Source: Bryoerythrophyllum caledonicum
Taxonomy: Eukaryota > Streptophyta > Bryopsida > Pottiales > Pottiaceae
Direction of reading: 5' to 3'
NCBI GenBank assembly: GCA_963971425.1
Contig: OZ020526.1
Coordinates: 19,187,173 to 19,251,172, forward strand
Length of the DNA: 64,000 bases
Below, piece after piece: positions 32,812-46,244 of this stretch. Under the pieces are notes generated by a model. That model was not told where the DNA came from. It worked only from the letters and a program-made list of their open reading frames with translations, and ran no database searches. A program made the position numbers and the translations under genes. Positions within the stretch are counted from its first letter, which is position 1. Every line of letters begins with the position of its first letter.

Positions 32812-35800
32812 ATGGAGGCGAAGGCTGTGACGAGCGGCATGCCTGCGATGTCACGGCGATCCCGCGCCAGCAAGAACGCCGGTACGATCCAGGAGGCCCG
32901 AGTTGTGGTGTCGCAATTAGATATCGCGTCGACGTCCAAGAATCCCAAGGTAGGCTTTCTCAGTCCATCGGACGCGTGCGCGGACAGTTCGGATTTGAGG
33001 CGCTCGTCTCGGTTCTCCGAAAAGCTGGGCGCAGCGTATGTTGCCAAGCTCCTGGAAGCGCGTTACAATGGCGCGAAGGTGCACGTGCAGGGCGTCAAGA
33101 ACATGTCTGCAGTGTTGGCGGCGTCCGGGAGAGTGCCTGCAATCGTCGCGAGCGATGAGTCGGGGCCCCCGGCGGGGGCGGAGGCGGAGGCGGAGGCGGG
33201 TCTTGAGATGATGAGTGCGGGTGGAGAGGCGCTTGTGGCGGACGCTAATGGTGCGTCTGCGGTTTCAGGGCCTGATGCGGCAGCGCAGGCGAACGGCAGG
33301 CCGTTGAGGGGCAGACCGCGCGGGAGGCACGCGGCCCCGGCCAAGAAGATCGCGAAGCGAGCGAAACGATTGCAGGAAGTGTCCTTGACGGAGAGCGACG
33401 GGGCGCGGATACTGGGGCGGAGAATTAAAGTGTTCTGGCGCGACGATGACAAGTGGTTTTACGGAGTAGTGAAAGCATACAATAGAGGGAGGAGAACGCA
33501 CAAGATAGTGTACGACGATAGAGAAGAGGAATGGGTGAAGTTGCACGACGAGAAATTCAAGCTGCAGGTCATGAAAGGGGAGGTGTTTGGGACACAACAG
33601 GAGGTCGTCGCAAGGCAGTCTTTGGACGCGACGGGAATAGAGTCGAGGATTTGTAGGCCGGAAGGGAAGGGAAGCACGGTGAAGAGGGAGGGCTGTCTAA
33701 TTGAGGAGATGATCGCAACCTCTGGAATTAGGGTGATCGAGGTTCCTGTGCTGGCCAGCAATTCGCAAGTTCCATCGAGCCCCGTGCGAGCGAGCGAGAG
33801 CGGTCTTGAGTTGCCAGGGTTTTGCCACGATGTGGAGAGTCGTCAGCAAAGCTCAAATTTCAGGAGGAGCGGGTTGCGTGCGAGCGTGGTAGAGGAATCG
33901 GAGGACACGAGCGCAATGGTGTGCGAAAACGCGGACCTTGAGGACCCGTACGCCATAGACCATACGAGCATTTCGGATTCTCTGGTGCTGTTCATGAGAT
34001 CGAAGCAGAGTCTGGCGGAGTCGAGGAGGGCTGCGGCGACGGGTGGTGTGGTGGCGTCGTCAGAGTCTGCAGCCGCGGCTGTGCAGTCGATAATAGAGGT
34101 ATCTCCTGGCGTGGATGCTCCCTTGAGTAGTGAGGTGACGGATAAAGTAGAGATTTATGATGTTGCGCCGGCGTCCATGGAGGTGAGCGGCGTCGTCCCG
34201 GATCCGGTGCCGTCCGGGGAACGCACATCTGAGGCGAGAGAGGCGGGTGAGGGGATGCTATACGAGGGTGGCAAGGGTGCTGGGAATTTTGAGTCGCTTG
34301 GGCACGTCGAGGGCGGGGGCGTGGATGCGAGCAATGTGTGTGGGAGGCAAGATGTGGCGGAGGTTTTGGGAGGTAGTGCCGATGGCGGGTTGCGCACAAG
34401 CGGGCACGGGAACGGTGACGGTGAGGCAGGCGAGGACGTGGAGTTGAGTGATGCAGTGATGAGTGATGTGGACGTGGTGCCGAGCGTGAGTGGAGAGGCT
34501 GCATGTGTAGTAGCGGAGAGCAGAGAGAAGGATGCACTGAATGCAGACGATGGTGCCGAGGAGTCTGGAAACAGAGCAGAGGAGGCCTGTGAGGGTAGAG
34601 GAGCCGGTACGTGTTGGGAGGAACTGCGCTCGGTAGGAGGTGCTCCGATCAGGTGCTTGGCATCGGTCAGTGAATCCGGTTCCCGGCGGTCGATTGGGGA
34701 GAGTCGTCTTGAGGTGGCGGAGTTGCCGTCGCTGTGGTCTGTGAGAACGGGACGGTTCCTTTCGTGGTCCATTGGGGCGAGTTTGGTGAACATTGACTGC
34801 AGAATACCTGGCCAGCACCTGGCATTCTGGATCCTGGGCGTAGACAATGTGTGGAGGTGCGTCCCCTACCTGACGCTGTTCGTAGACGTGATATTGGAGG
34901 GCGATAGGTCGAAGGGAAGCGGGTCTGGTGCATGCACGAGGCGGTGCTACGGGGAACGGAGTACGAAGGGCGTCTCGTTGCGAAGGAGTGTGCTGTCAGC
35001 GGTGTTCAGTAGGAGTCGTGGAAGCCTCGGGCTGACATGTCCGTCTTCCACTCTAGGAAGTGCGAGGATCGTGCTCCACGGATCCCGCACGCCATCGGGC
35101 GGTCGGAAGGCAGAGATGTTTCTGCGGCAGGGCAATGAGTGGGAGGCTGTAGCAGGATCCGACAAGGCCAATGAAGGCTTTCTGGAGCCTGCCTGTGCAA
35201 GTAGTGACAGGATGTCGGATGAGCACTCCTGCAGTCCTGAAGTAGGCGAACAGGCTCGTGAGCGGAGAGTAGGGGAGCACACGGTTGTTGGCCTTCCGGT
35301 CGTCGAGGTTTTGAACCATGAAGGCGAGGAGGACAAACAACTAGGAGGCTTAGTCTTAGACTCTGCGATCCCATCCGGCGATGATGAGGCGGATGTATCG
35401 GAATCCGACCCAGGCGCGCCTAGTTCCGTGAGTACCGAGGTAAGCTTGCACTCGGTTTTCACCGAAAGATGACCCTGGCGATGAGTTGTACTGCGAGCAG
35501 TGCGCGTTGCGTGTTTGCAAGGGGTTTGATTGCGGGAATATTGGAGGATTCTGATGCCGGCATGTATCTTCGGTCTGATTTGTGTGCAGGATGACGCGGT
35601 GAGAGAGGCGAACGGGGCAGCTGGTGCCGGAAGCGGTGCAGGGCTGACCGAGGTGCAGATCGGCAGTGTCGTGGAGGGTGAGGACGAGGGCGGTCTCGCC
35701 TGTTACAGGTACTTGGCCGACTGATTCGACTTTCTGGTGTATGAGGCATATTTTCTGGTGTGTCGTATTTGTGCCCAGATTGCGTTGGCGTCATTTTTGA

Positions 35801-38800
35801 GGCAGTTGTGGGAGTGGCCCTGGGTTCCTCAGCCATGGTGGGAAGGTAGTCAGAATCTTGCTCGGTACCAGAGGTAGTTCCTGTACCGTCAGGGTGTGGC
35901 AAGAATGGTGAGTACACCGGTCATAATGGAAGCGTGCATGGTGCAGGAGCTGGAAGTCCGTGAAGCGGGGTTTCTCGCAAATCACACCCGAGGACCTTGG
36001 GAGCAATGGGCTGGGACGCGCGGGCATGCTGCAGGGTTTGCTGGACAGCGAGCTGGGTTGTATGGCACTCACTAAGCGGCAGAAGGTACATGTGGAGAGC
36101 CTGAGCGGCAGAGAGTGCGAGATTGGGAAGGAGGAAGGGGAGAAGGAGATGTCGGTGCAGGAGATCGAGGTGTGTGGAGACACGAAGACGAGGAGTACGG
36201 ACACGGGGAATTGTGAGTCAGCAGCCCCTCGCGTGAACGTGCTGAAGCTGCGCAAGTGTCCGACGGGCAAGGGCGGATGGCGCGTGGCGGATCGCAGCGT
36301 GATGCAGTCGGACGGCGGGGGTGAGCCGTTGACGCCCTCGTCTATCTCGGACCGGAAGAGGTCGTTTGGGGAGTACCAGGAGTCGAACCAGGCGGGCAGT
36401 CCGTTGGAGAACAGGCAAGGCTTGTGGTTGACGAAGGGCTCTGAGGCGAATGGGCACGAGGGAGCGGAGGAAGTGAAGCCAAAGGTGAAGAAGGGGATGT
36501 GGTCGAACTGCGAAGTGTCGTCGATCCAGGATGTGCCGCACAATCCACGGAAGCGTTTCAAGCACGGGTCAACAAGTTCGGGGTCGAGCGACGATTTGTA
36601 TGTCCCTGAGGTTCGGGGGTGTGAGGCGTACCCGAGCAGGAACGGGGGTGGTAAAGTGTATCTGAATTCCGTGTGCCAGGGATGCATGGCGAATGTGCTG
36701 GTGGTGCAGCATGACCGGGGGTGGCGGGAGCGCGGAGCGACGGTGGAGCTGCGGTCGTGCAACGGGCAAGGGTGGATGCTGGTGATCTCGGTGCGGGGAG
36801 AGACCATGTACGCGTACAAGGCGGAGCAGGCGATGGCGACGGGAAGCACAAACCGACACAACCATGCGATGCTGTGGAAAGGTGGGAAGGGTTGGAGTCT
36901 GGAGTTTGAGGAGAAGAAGCAGTGGCATGTGTTCAAGGAGCTGCACGGGGAGTGCTACCGGCGGAACGGCAGGACATTGTCAGTCCGGCAGATCCCGATC
37001 CCAGGGGTGCGGCACATCGAGGAGGTGGCAGCAAGGAGCCCCGGGTGCCAATTCGTCCGGCCGTATGGCCGATACATTTGCAGAGAGGAGGACGAGGTGG
37101 AGGTAGCCCTGGGGAAGAGCCGAGTGGTGTACGACATGGACTCGGAGGACGAGCAATGGTTGGCCCAGATTAATACGGAGAGGGCAAGCGCACGAGGGAC
37201 AAGGACAAGGCCGCTGATTGCGGAGGAGACGCTGGAGAGGGTGATGGACAAGCTGGAGAAGGACGCCTACCTGCATGAGCGGCAGCACAAGGACGTGAAG
37301 TTGGTCCCGAAGGATGTGGGAGCGGAGTCCTGCACTGGGCTGGCGACCCAGGAGGTGATCAAGGCGATCTACGGGTACTGGGTGGAGAAGCGGACGCGGA
37401 AAGGCATGCCGTTGGTACGGCATTTTCAGGTAGGCAGCTGTGGTTGTCTCGAGTCGTGCATGTGGCCGTGATTCGTAACCGTTCGAGCAGTGGATTGTGT
37501 ACGGTGCTGGGCCGTGTTTTTGTATGTCGTGTGTCGTTGTGGCTTGCAAGGTGCGTCCTTTTTGGATGGGAGCATTTGCTGGTTGCAGCGCGGTAGGCGG
37601 GCAGTTGATGTGATGGGGGTGGTGTGGAAGGGTTTCTAACATGGGGTGAGCTTGGTGCAGCCTCCTGCGTGGGAGCAGTATCAGGAACAGGTGAAAGCGT
37701 GGGAGCAGGCGCAGCAACCGTCCGTTAGCCTGCAGCAGTTGACGGAGGGAGTCCGGAAGCCTTCGTTGTTCGCTTTCTGCTTGCGACCGCGAGGCCTGGA
37801 AGTTCAGCCGAAGCTGTCGAAGCAGAAGTCGCACAAGAAGCAGCCGTGGCCTGGGAGCACACCTCGGGCATGGGTGGGGCTGGGGAGCTTGAATGGTTCG
37901 TTGGCCAGGCGGCAGTACTACACGGAGCCGGGGAACCGAGCGCTCGCTGGTAAGCAATGGTGTTTTCTCTTCGTGACCCGTACTTGGAAGCGTGTTTGCC
38001 GTTTCGGGCGTAATTCACAACTCAAGTTTCATCGTTCTGGTTGATGGGTTGTCTGCGATGGGCTATCAGGTTGTTGGGATTCGGGTTTCGATGCGTGGTC
38101 ATGCTGCAAACCTTTTAGCTTTGCTAGCCTCTGTGGGCTTGGTAGCTTAATGCTTGTTCTCTGGCGACGCAGTGGTCTATGAATCGGGGTGTCGGTGATG
38201 TGTAGACGGCGGTTTTGATGATGAGGGAAGTCGTTTGGTTGCTGATTGGTATTTTCTGACTTTGCCTCAGGCCCACGGCGACCTGGCCGTCCACGGCTGA
38301 CGGAAGTAGCGGGAGCGAACCTGTCCGGAACGTTCAACGCCATGATGAGGACACCTGGTGTTCCGGTGGGACCGATGGATCCATTGATGGAGCATCGTAC
38401 CGGATCGCTGAACGAGTACACACAAAGAAGGCCGGGGATGGGGAAGAAGGTGGGGCGGAAAGCTCGTCGACAGCGGCTACTGGCTGCCGCACAAGAATCA
38501 CGGCGGAAGCGGTTGATGATGCGCGATGTGAGTTCAATTGAGTCGGAGGAGGACGTCGACCTGGCGGTAGCGGCAGCAAGGGCTCGTAGCACGGCGGTTG
38601 CCGCTCGAGCACGCGCCCAAGCACTGTACGCAGTTGCAGATGCGGCGATGCACAAGGCCGTGGCGGCAGTGATAGAAGCGGATGCCCTGCGTGCGGTAGA
38701 GCTGGCGGAGAGCGCAGAAAGTGCGGAAGCACCCGCAGCGGGTGCGGAGCCGGGAGCGGGACTTACTTTCGGGTCGTGGCGTCGAGGGGTTCCAAAGAGT

Positions 38801-39028
38801 GCTCTGGTAGGGTCCGGCACGAAGGGGTCCGGCGGTCGTCATGGACTGGAGAGCGACGGGGAGGACGCGCTTCTCCCTGTGGCGAGCTGGAGCCAGGAGT
38901 TGGGCGCAGGGCTGGGCACAAGGCTGTTGAACAAGGATGCGGAGCTGGGAGGCGGGGTGGGTCCGAGGAGCGTGCACGGAGATAGGCGTGACGTGGTGGA
39001 CGTGGGGTTGGTGAGGGCGAGAGGGTAG
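32812..39028 (+). CDS. Plant enhancer-of-polycomb-like protein (EPL), 5 exons
   Basis: Exons are 32812-35439, 35590-35708, 35947-37429, 37661-37949 and 38271-39028 (5277 nt, 1758 aa, phases consistent). Residues ~200-250 (GRRIKVFWRDDDKWFYGVV, then YDDREEEWVKL) form a Tudor-like fold as in plant EPL proteins. Exon 3 carries the conserved plant EPL core: ANVLVVQHDRGWRE, NRHNHAMLWKGGKGWSLEF, QIPIPGVRHIEE and the hallmark YDMDSEDEQWL. Exon 4 begins at a PPAWEQY block. The last exon has a basic GRPRL motif and an Ala-rich coiled region. E(Pc)/EPL1 family proteins scaffold the NuA4-type histone acetyltransferase in the nucleus. Exon 1 is unusually long (2628 nt), acidic and low-complexity. GC content is far above that of neighbouring genes. 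The start MEAKAV is chosen at 32812. Confidence 0.88.
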
Positions 39029-39414
39029 AGGAGAGGGCATGGTGGCGATGCGGGGTATAGGTAGGTAGAACTGACTACTAACTATGTCGGCAGTTTTGTT
39101 GAGCGACGGATTAGGGAGGAGATTATTTGCTGGAAGGTGGAGATGAAATGTGATGAGGGGGTGACAATGACGGTTCTATCGCGGTTTGCAGCCGAAGAAG
39201 CTGCATTTGTAACATGTTGTACAGGACTGAAGGTTTTTATTGCTGCTGTGGCTTCGGTTGTGCTTGATAGAAGAAGTGTTTTCTCTCAATCACCTCGGGT
39301 GCACTTCTAGTTGATGAACTGGTTGTATTTATGCTTGTTATGTGAATTTTGCATCATTGTTTGTCGTGTTCTGAAATTTGTATTTTGTTTGGTCTTGGAG
39401 CTGTTTGATAAGTA
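39029..39414. other. 3' flank of the EPL gene
   Basis: Likely 3' UTR and terminator region. Composition returns to AT-rich near 39220. No other feature is seen. Confidence 0.45.
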
Positions 39415-40585
39415 CAGTGACTGCCAAAACTGAGTACAAACACAGCATATTGAAGTTCAACAAACAATTGAAATTAGATAGGATTCCACTTCAAGAGAGT
39501 GAATTCTTGCAAATTTAGCCAACGGTGCACACTCTTGGATGTACGTTTCGGGTCATTTTCTTGTTGAAAAATCAAATTGGCAGGATCTAAATTGTATGCA
39601 TGCTGTGTATGAATCAATTCTTGCTCTAAAATTTCTCTCCATACATGTTTTGATCCATTCTTCCCTGAATCCTACACATCATACCAAGGCCACTCGGAGT
39701 CATGCAACCCCACCTCCAAACTTACAGTTTGTTGCACCATTCCAACACTTCTACTCTGCCCATCACAAAACCAACACCAACTGCGACCATCAGAGCAAAA
39801 TTGGACGATTTTTTGTTTCATCAGAGAATACTACACAATCCCAATAATCAACAGTCCAATGGCAATGACGTCTAACAAATTCTAACCGTTCTTTAATCTG
39901 AAAAAGTGTGACCTTTGGTTTCTTTTGCTTCACTTTACATTTCAAACGTGCTTATTTATTAACACATTCTTCACAGAACTATCACTCATACCAACATGAA
40001 GCTCTTCTCTCAAGTAATTTCCAACTTTGTGTGGAGTTTCTAAGCTATCTACAGTGATTTCTCTCACACAAGCCCTACGATTAGCTGCACTGTACACTTG
40101 TGGCTTGCCACCAAAACTGCAATTCATATCACTCACCTCACTCAAAAGTTGCTTACGAAATTGTGCAACCCAACTTTGAGATACTTGTAAGTCTCTAGCA
40201 ACATTTCTAGTACTTTCACCCCTCCTCTACTTCTCTAAAGTAGCTTCTTCTATTGCTTTCTATCAACAATAGAGAGAGACCTCAATGAAACCATTTTGCT
40301 CAAATTGCAAACATGATGTGCATTGAATAGGACCCAGAAAACCCCTTGTGCACGTCAATTTGTAGCATTCATTGCGTAATTCAACTGTGATCATAACTGA
40401 GTTTTAGAGCTAATTTACTTTAATCTACATCTTTCTCAGATTACTTTGCACTATTGAACTTGTAATTTGGTAGCCACATCATTTACTTGCATGTATATTG
40501 CGCCGTCAACCGATTTGGCATTAAATGGAATAAATTATAAAATATGAATTGTTAAAGGATACTCAGTTTTGGCTATCAGTCACTG
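39415..40585 (-). mobile_element. Fossil Tc1-like element, second family
   Basis: The element is 1171 bp with TA flanks (39413-39414, 40586-40587). Tips are CAGTGACTGCCAAAACTGAG and its reverse complement with a three-base indel. CAGT tips are usual for Tc1 elements. It contains a decayed transposase on the minus strand and is therefore inactive. Confidence 0.8.
39500..40290 (-). pseudogene. Decayed Tc1-like transposase
   Basis: Minus-strand remnants appear in order across several frames. First is a helix-turn-helix piece (GESTRNVARDLQVSQSWVAQ, about 40230-40170). The open stretch 40145-39942 follows, then a catalytic block VVFSDETK. A WGCMTPSGLG-like region is next, and then REILEQELIHT to IFQQENDPKRTSKSVHRWL. 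The first Asp (DET) is kept, but the QQDND block reads QQEND, so the second catalytic Asp is changed. At least four frameshifts and several stops are present. The sequence type is unlike the DD34E transposase at 28.7 kb, so this is a separate family. Confidence 0.75.
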
Positions 40586-41097
40586 TATGTAGTGACTTGC
40601 TGTGGTTAATTATTTTGCTGTAGTTGAGATTTATTTCAGGCTGTTGAGGACTTACTTGATTCTGTTTGAATTGAACGGTTAATTATTTTGTTCGAGTTTC
40701 TAATTATCGCTTTATTTTTCATCATGTATTATTTGCAAATGGAATTGTAATCAATCTTTTGTAGTTATTTCAACTACAAAAGCTTGGTTGCAGCTGCAAA
40801 TTGTATCCAATCTTTTGTAGTAATTTCAACTACATACCCAATTGGTTCCCTTCAGGCAGATCGGTTTGCTCCCCAATTTCCAAGCGACCGAGGCACAAAG
40901 TATAATCACTGTTTATCGGAGGTCAATCCATAATAAGGGTTTTACTTTGATCACAACTTCCCTGAGCCTCTACTAATAAGTACGTGAGTTTCTAGACGTC
41001 AAAAACCTTGAACATCGACGGAGCTATAATTTTCACATCGGCCTCCAAATATTGATATCAATATCTACACGATCGCAGACTCCGTGAAAAGAATAAT
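40586..41097. other. Spacer with a short direct repeat
   Basis: An imperfect ~35-bp direct repeat about caatcttttgtagt-atttc is at 40755-40788 and 40810-40840. The 3' UTR of the glutaredoxin gene lies at the right end. No gene is seen. Confidence 0.5.
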
Positions 41098-42012
<915 letters not shown>

Positions 42013-42452
42013 GGCTCAGAAATCGGGCAAAACTCTCGAAACGCCACAACAAAAACAACAACGCAGGCTTGAAGCAGCTGGAAAGGGAAGTGGGCTTTCA
42101 AACACAAGTGGAACGAGGAAGCTGGAAACCATTTGTAGGTGAGGAAGCGGATGAAGGCAGCGGAAGCGCCAGGCCTTCCAACCGCCGTGAAGATGTCGGG
42201 GAGTGGATGTACTGGGGCGGAAGATGGGGGAAAGGATGGGGCGCCGGTGAGGTGGGAGCAAAGGAGGGCGCCACATGGGACGTGACGGCGCCTTCAGTCA
42301 GCGTGGCGAAGGTGGCGCGGAAGGGGACTCCGGAGCGTGCAACTGCGTCCGGAAACTTTCAGGCGCACTTTCCTCACGAAAATCGATCACCCGATCGCCA
42401 CATTTCAGGAGCGTCAGACTCTCCGCACATCTCTTCCCAGTTCATCATGTCT
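42013..42452. promoter_or_regulatory. 5' region of the glutaredoxin gene
   Basis: GC-rich upstream sequence of the minus-strand glutaredoxin gene. Open frames here on the plus strand are not supported by any domain. Confidence 0.4.
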
Positions 42453-42771
42453 GTGCATATATGGAGAGAGGAGATAATTGTACTAATATTTTTCGGTAAT
42501 AGCCAATAGAATTGCAATTCCAACCCAAGTGATTTCATATTTTTCCGATGAAAATTGAATTAGTTGTGAATTTTCAAATTGTGCGGCCATGTTTAGTGGG
42601 TGGCCAGCAGTAGGTACCCCCCATACCAACTACCAACAGTAAGGGTCTTGACTAATAGCAAACCTCCATTTGGAGATGAGTTGGTGGTAATGGGATGGAA
42701 GAGGGTTGGGTATACCCCAATTTTATAGGCGTTGGCTATGGGTTTTTGTTGGTTATGGAGGGGGCTTACCT
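42453..42771 (+). mobile_element. AGGTAAGCCCC-family MITE, left end truncated
   Basis: It starts internally at the gcatatatggagagaggag block and runs to GGGGCTTACCT followed by TA. The body is closely similar to 25128-25479 and to the reverse of 59503-59862. Confidence 0.75.
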
Positions 42772-42788
42772 TATATATGGTCATTAGA

Positions 42789-43390
42789 GGCGGTTCGCAC
42801 TATGGACCGTAGGGATTGACCAAGAGAAATCGTTCGTTTTCATGGTCACGGCTCTTGGTCAAGAGTTGTGACCCTCAAAATTCCAAAATCATTTTTTGAG
42901 TGTCTTGGTCTTTTTTCATAGTGTCATGTGGATTTGGGGTGGGACAAGTATGACAAAAAATGATTAAATAATAATAAACCAAACAAATTTCAACCAATCA
43001 CTAATTTTCAGCCCAACGGCCCCTTTGATTTCCGTTGAGTCGACCTCTTTGCCTTGATCCAACGGAAAACCTGTTGTACTAAGAAATATTATCCACTCGG
43101 CAGAAAATAGCAAGGAGAAGAAGAAGAACTCCGGTTTCCAAAGGGGGGGGGGCAAAGTGAATGGAGCGTCTGTTTGTTCCACTATTAAATAGATTTCCAC
43201 CCGACATTGGTTAAGCAGTATGGAACTACTCCCCCCTCTCGAGGGTAGACACTATGTAATCTCAAACTCCGTGGTCAATCTCCTTTTTTCAAGGTAGTGT
43301 AAAGCAAACTTGGCCCAGGACAACTTCCTCGGCTAATCACAGATTTTAGAGGGCCGTGGTCAATCTCTGTGGTACATAGTGTAAACCACC
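42789..43390. mobile_element. ~600-bp element with imperfect TIRs
   Basis: The left end (gcggttcgcactatggaccg) and the right end (cgtggtcaatctctgtggta to gtgtaaaccacc) are imperfect inverted repeats over ~35 bp. The interior contains repeat R3 copy b (42985-43110) and a fragment similar to 30715-30860, so it is a mosaic. A partial relative is at 24391-24535. No target duplication was resolved. Confidence 0.5.
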
Positions 43391-45344
43391 CCCGAGAGCA
43401 ACCAGACCAATTGCTTTGGAAAATGCTATGACTTTTTACATTTTTTTTAGTGAGAGCACATCTATCTATACTACTTTAGGAGGGGGATCATCGTAAAAAT
43501 AGTTGGTAAAAATATTCATGAGGAGTAAAACTTATAGCATTTATAAACAAATTAGTGTGGTTAAAATTTATCACTAATGACCAGCTTTTAGTGTAGCCCG
43601 TTCTACTCTCAAATATGTCAGCGTGAGGTAAGGTAGGATAATCCAAAATTGATCGGCCACCCAATATTGCTCCTTTCTATACCCTTTTAGAAGAGGAAAT
43701 ATAGCTAGTCATCACATCACCTCTTACTTCATAAGTCATGTAAAGAGAGGCTACATTTCCTCCGTAGATCTTGGAAGTGGTATTGGTTGTCCTACCTAAA
43801 ACCACTTCCATCGCATACTACCCTTTGTCTCTTGGATGCACCATGGAATGGCTAATGTAGATGTGTTCGCTAATATGGATTAAACCTCTTCTCTTTCTTT
43901 GATATTTTTGCAATAAAACACGTCTTGTTATTTTACTTCTCATTCCCTCTCACACTCACTCAATTCACCTCTAGCCAAACATTCATCCCCATTTCAGCTT
44001 TCCATCTTGGATCTATTATCGATAGGTATGTTCAATGGTAGTATAATTAATATGATTGATGTGAAACAATCCATTTATCTAGGACCATTAAGATGATCTA
44101 CAAAGAGGAAGGATTAGGTTGATGGTTTAGATTCCATTGGTTATGTACTAAATATCAATTTAATACACAATGATTATTGATGAATATCTACATTGCTTTG
44201 AAACCACATTATTCATGCGTCCACTTTTTGACAATGGCAAGAATAATAGTTAAAACTACTCATCATTTAACGTATAACATAATTGGATTGTCTTGCCTCA
44301 ATTGAATTCATTGTAAAAATATCGGATTGGTTTCTAAAATACTCCAAAATTCTATAAAATTTTCCATATATTCTGCTAATAAATATCTTCATTTCAAATG
44401 TTCTAAAGTGAATCTATATTCATATTGTAAAGTCTCTAATAGTTAATATATTAAAAAATAAATTAAGTGGAAAATTTTAATGAAAAATAGATAGATTTCT
44501 TATGTGTCAAAATTCAAACAATATTCAAACAATATTATAAGGCATATTATGGTGATTTTTTTAATTATTAAGTTATTTTATAAAACCATGTCTTTAAAGG
44601 TCATGAATCTTATTTTTTGAAATACCTAAATATTTGCCTAATAGGATGGCAACCTTGATATGACATCAAACATTCATTGCAACCAGCTACTTATTAAAGT
44701 CAAATACAATCTTACATAATATATCTTGTATATTATTAAAACCATCACCGTTAATGTAGTCATGAACAATAAATCAAACATTGAATTAATTACATTTATA
44801 TCATTTTTACCATAGTTTCAAATCCAATTACACAAAATTAAACCACTAAAAATGTATTTAATTTTTTAAAATTCTTTTGAACGGTAAATTATGTACTCTG
44901 CCTTTAATTATAAGTTAAAAATAACCATAAAGTTGTGATACACAACATATTATCATTTCTTAATAGTATCTTCATTTACCTCAAGATTTGAAGTGGTGGG
45001 AGAATATAGCATTATTTATAATGTCACTCACTGTTTCAATAACATATGGGCCTTTTGATTCAAAAAACAATTGTATGTTTAGTCTTAATAGCTATTAGAT
45101 ATGTATAAACTTGGTGAATACTATTTCCTTTTTGTGTATATTAATAGAGTTTAAAACTACAAAAGAACTTGTTTTAACTCAATACTCCCCATTTCAATAA
45201 CCATTTATTATCAATATTCATCCAATTCAAACCAATCTAGAATTATGTTTCCTAGTTGATGACTAACCTTATTCAATGACCTCTCTAAACCAATAGTCAT
45301 AACCACACTGATTTAGATAGGCTCTATTGTAATTTGGTTTGATT
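43391..45344. other. AT-rich spacer, no feature seen
   Basis: About 2 kb of very AT-rich sequence without credible coding frames or matches to the repeat families defined in this window. Confidence 0.5.
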
Positions 45345-46055
45345 TTAACCTTAAATGATAAAAGTCCCGAGGTGGGCTTCTGCAAATCTTGGGCACGTTC
45401 CCATGGTTGCAATTTATATTAACAACTCTTGATTTTATTTTTTTACAATGATGCAAGAAGACAAGAGGCATACAAGAATGTAATTCTTATTCTCATTGGA
45501 CCTTTATAAAAAAGGTTATGCCATTTTAAAGAAAAACTTCTTGAGTGTGGGCACGTTAGGCAACTCCAAAAACTTCTACTAGGACACTCTATCAAATGTG
45601 AGATTTTCAATACTTGCAAGTAATATTATTTCCTCACATATTGTCAAAAAATATTCCTTGTCTTCATTGAAAAATAACATTTTAACCCAAGACAAACATT
45701 TTCTACACTTTGACTTTACTTGGTGCCAAATGTTTGCACTACACAAGGTCTAAATTTATTACCACAATGCCAAGCATGATATTTGGTTCTTTGTACACCA
45801 AGTAGAGGTGGAAATGGGTGTTGAATAGTCAAAAAAATTGTGCAAGGAGTGGAGGTTTAAAATTGTGAATTCACATTTTGTTTTTTTGTGAACTTCATAT
45901 GTTTTGGAATGAGAATCTAAATGGTCAATCACAAGGTTTATATCACATCTTGTGGTAGAAAAAAAATGAAAGTTCCTAACTCTTTTGCGGATACAAAGAA
46001 GTTTTTTTGATACCTTGCGTGGCAATGTGTGAAATACTCTTGAAAATACAACCAT
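45345..46055. mobile_element. Rearranged R1-family repeat
   Basis: It starts at TTAACC with the R1 block tcttgggcacgttcccatgg and continues in forward R1 order to about 45715. It then switches directly to R1 sequence in reverse orientation, ending near 46050 (aatgtgtgaaa). This makes a collapsed palindrome of two R1 pieces. No coding. Confidence 0.55.
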
Positions 46056-46244
46056 AAGAAATAGCCAAATCCGGGTGGATGGAGGTGATAAGAAGTTAGC
46101 GGAGGTTAAAGTTAGCTGAGATTTTAGTGGAGGTTTAAGACAACTTCCACACTAAAATCGCAAGTGAAGGGGAGAGTGTGTTTTCGGAGCGAGCGTCGCT
46201 GTTGTCACCTTCGCTCGCAACCTCCATCGCCATCGCCTCCGCTC
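46056..46244 (+). promoter_or_regulatory. Short promoter/5' UTR of the SART3-like gene
   Basis: Only about 190 bp lie between the R1 repeat and the start codon, so the core promoter is compact or includes repeat-derived sequence. It has short direct repeats of gttagcggaggttaaa type at 46095-46135. Confidence 0.35.

Noticed and set aside
32064..33047. Long minus-strand frames rich in Pro, Ser and Arg opposite the EPL gene.
   Set aside because: They are shadows of GC-rich coding and promoter sequence; no domain and no splice structure supports them.
39539..39847. A 102-aa plus-strand frame.
   Set aside because: The minus strand of the same region carries recognisable Tc1 transposase fragments, so the plus frame is a shadow.
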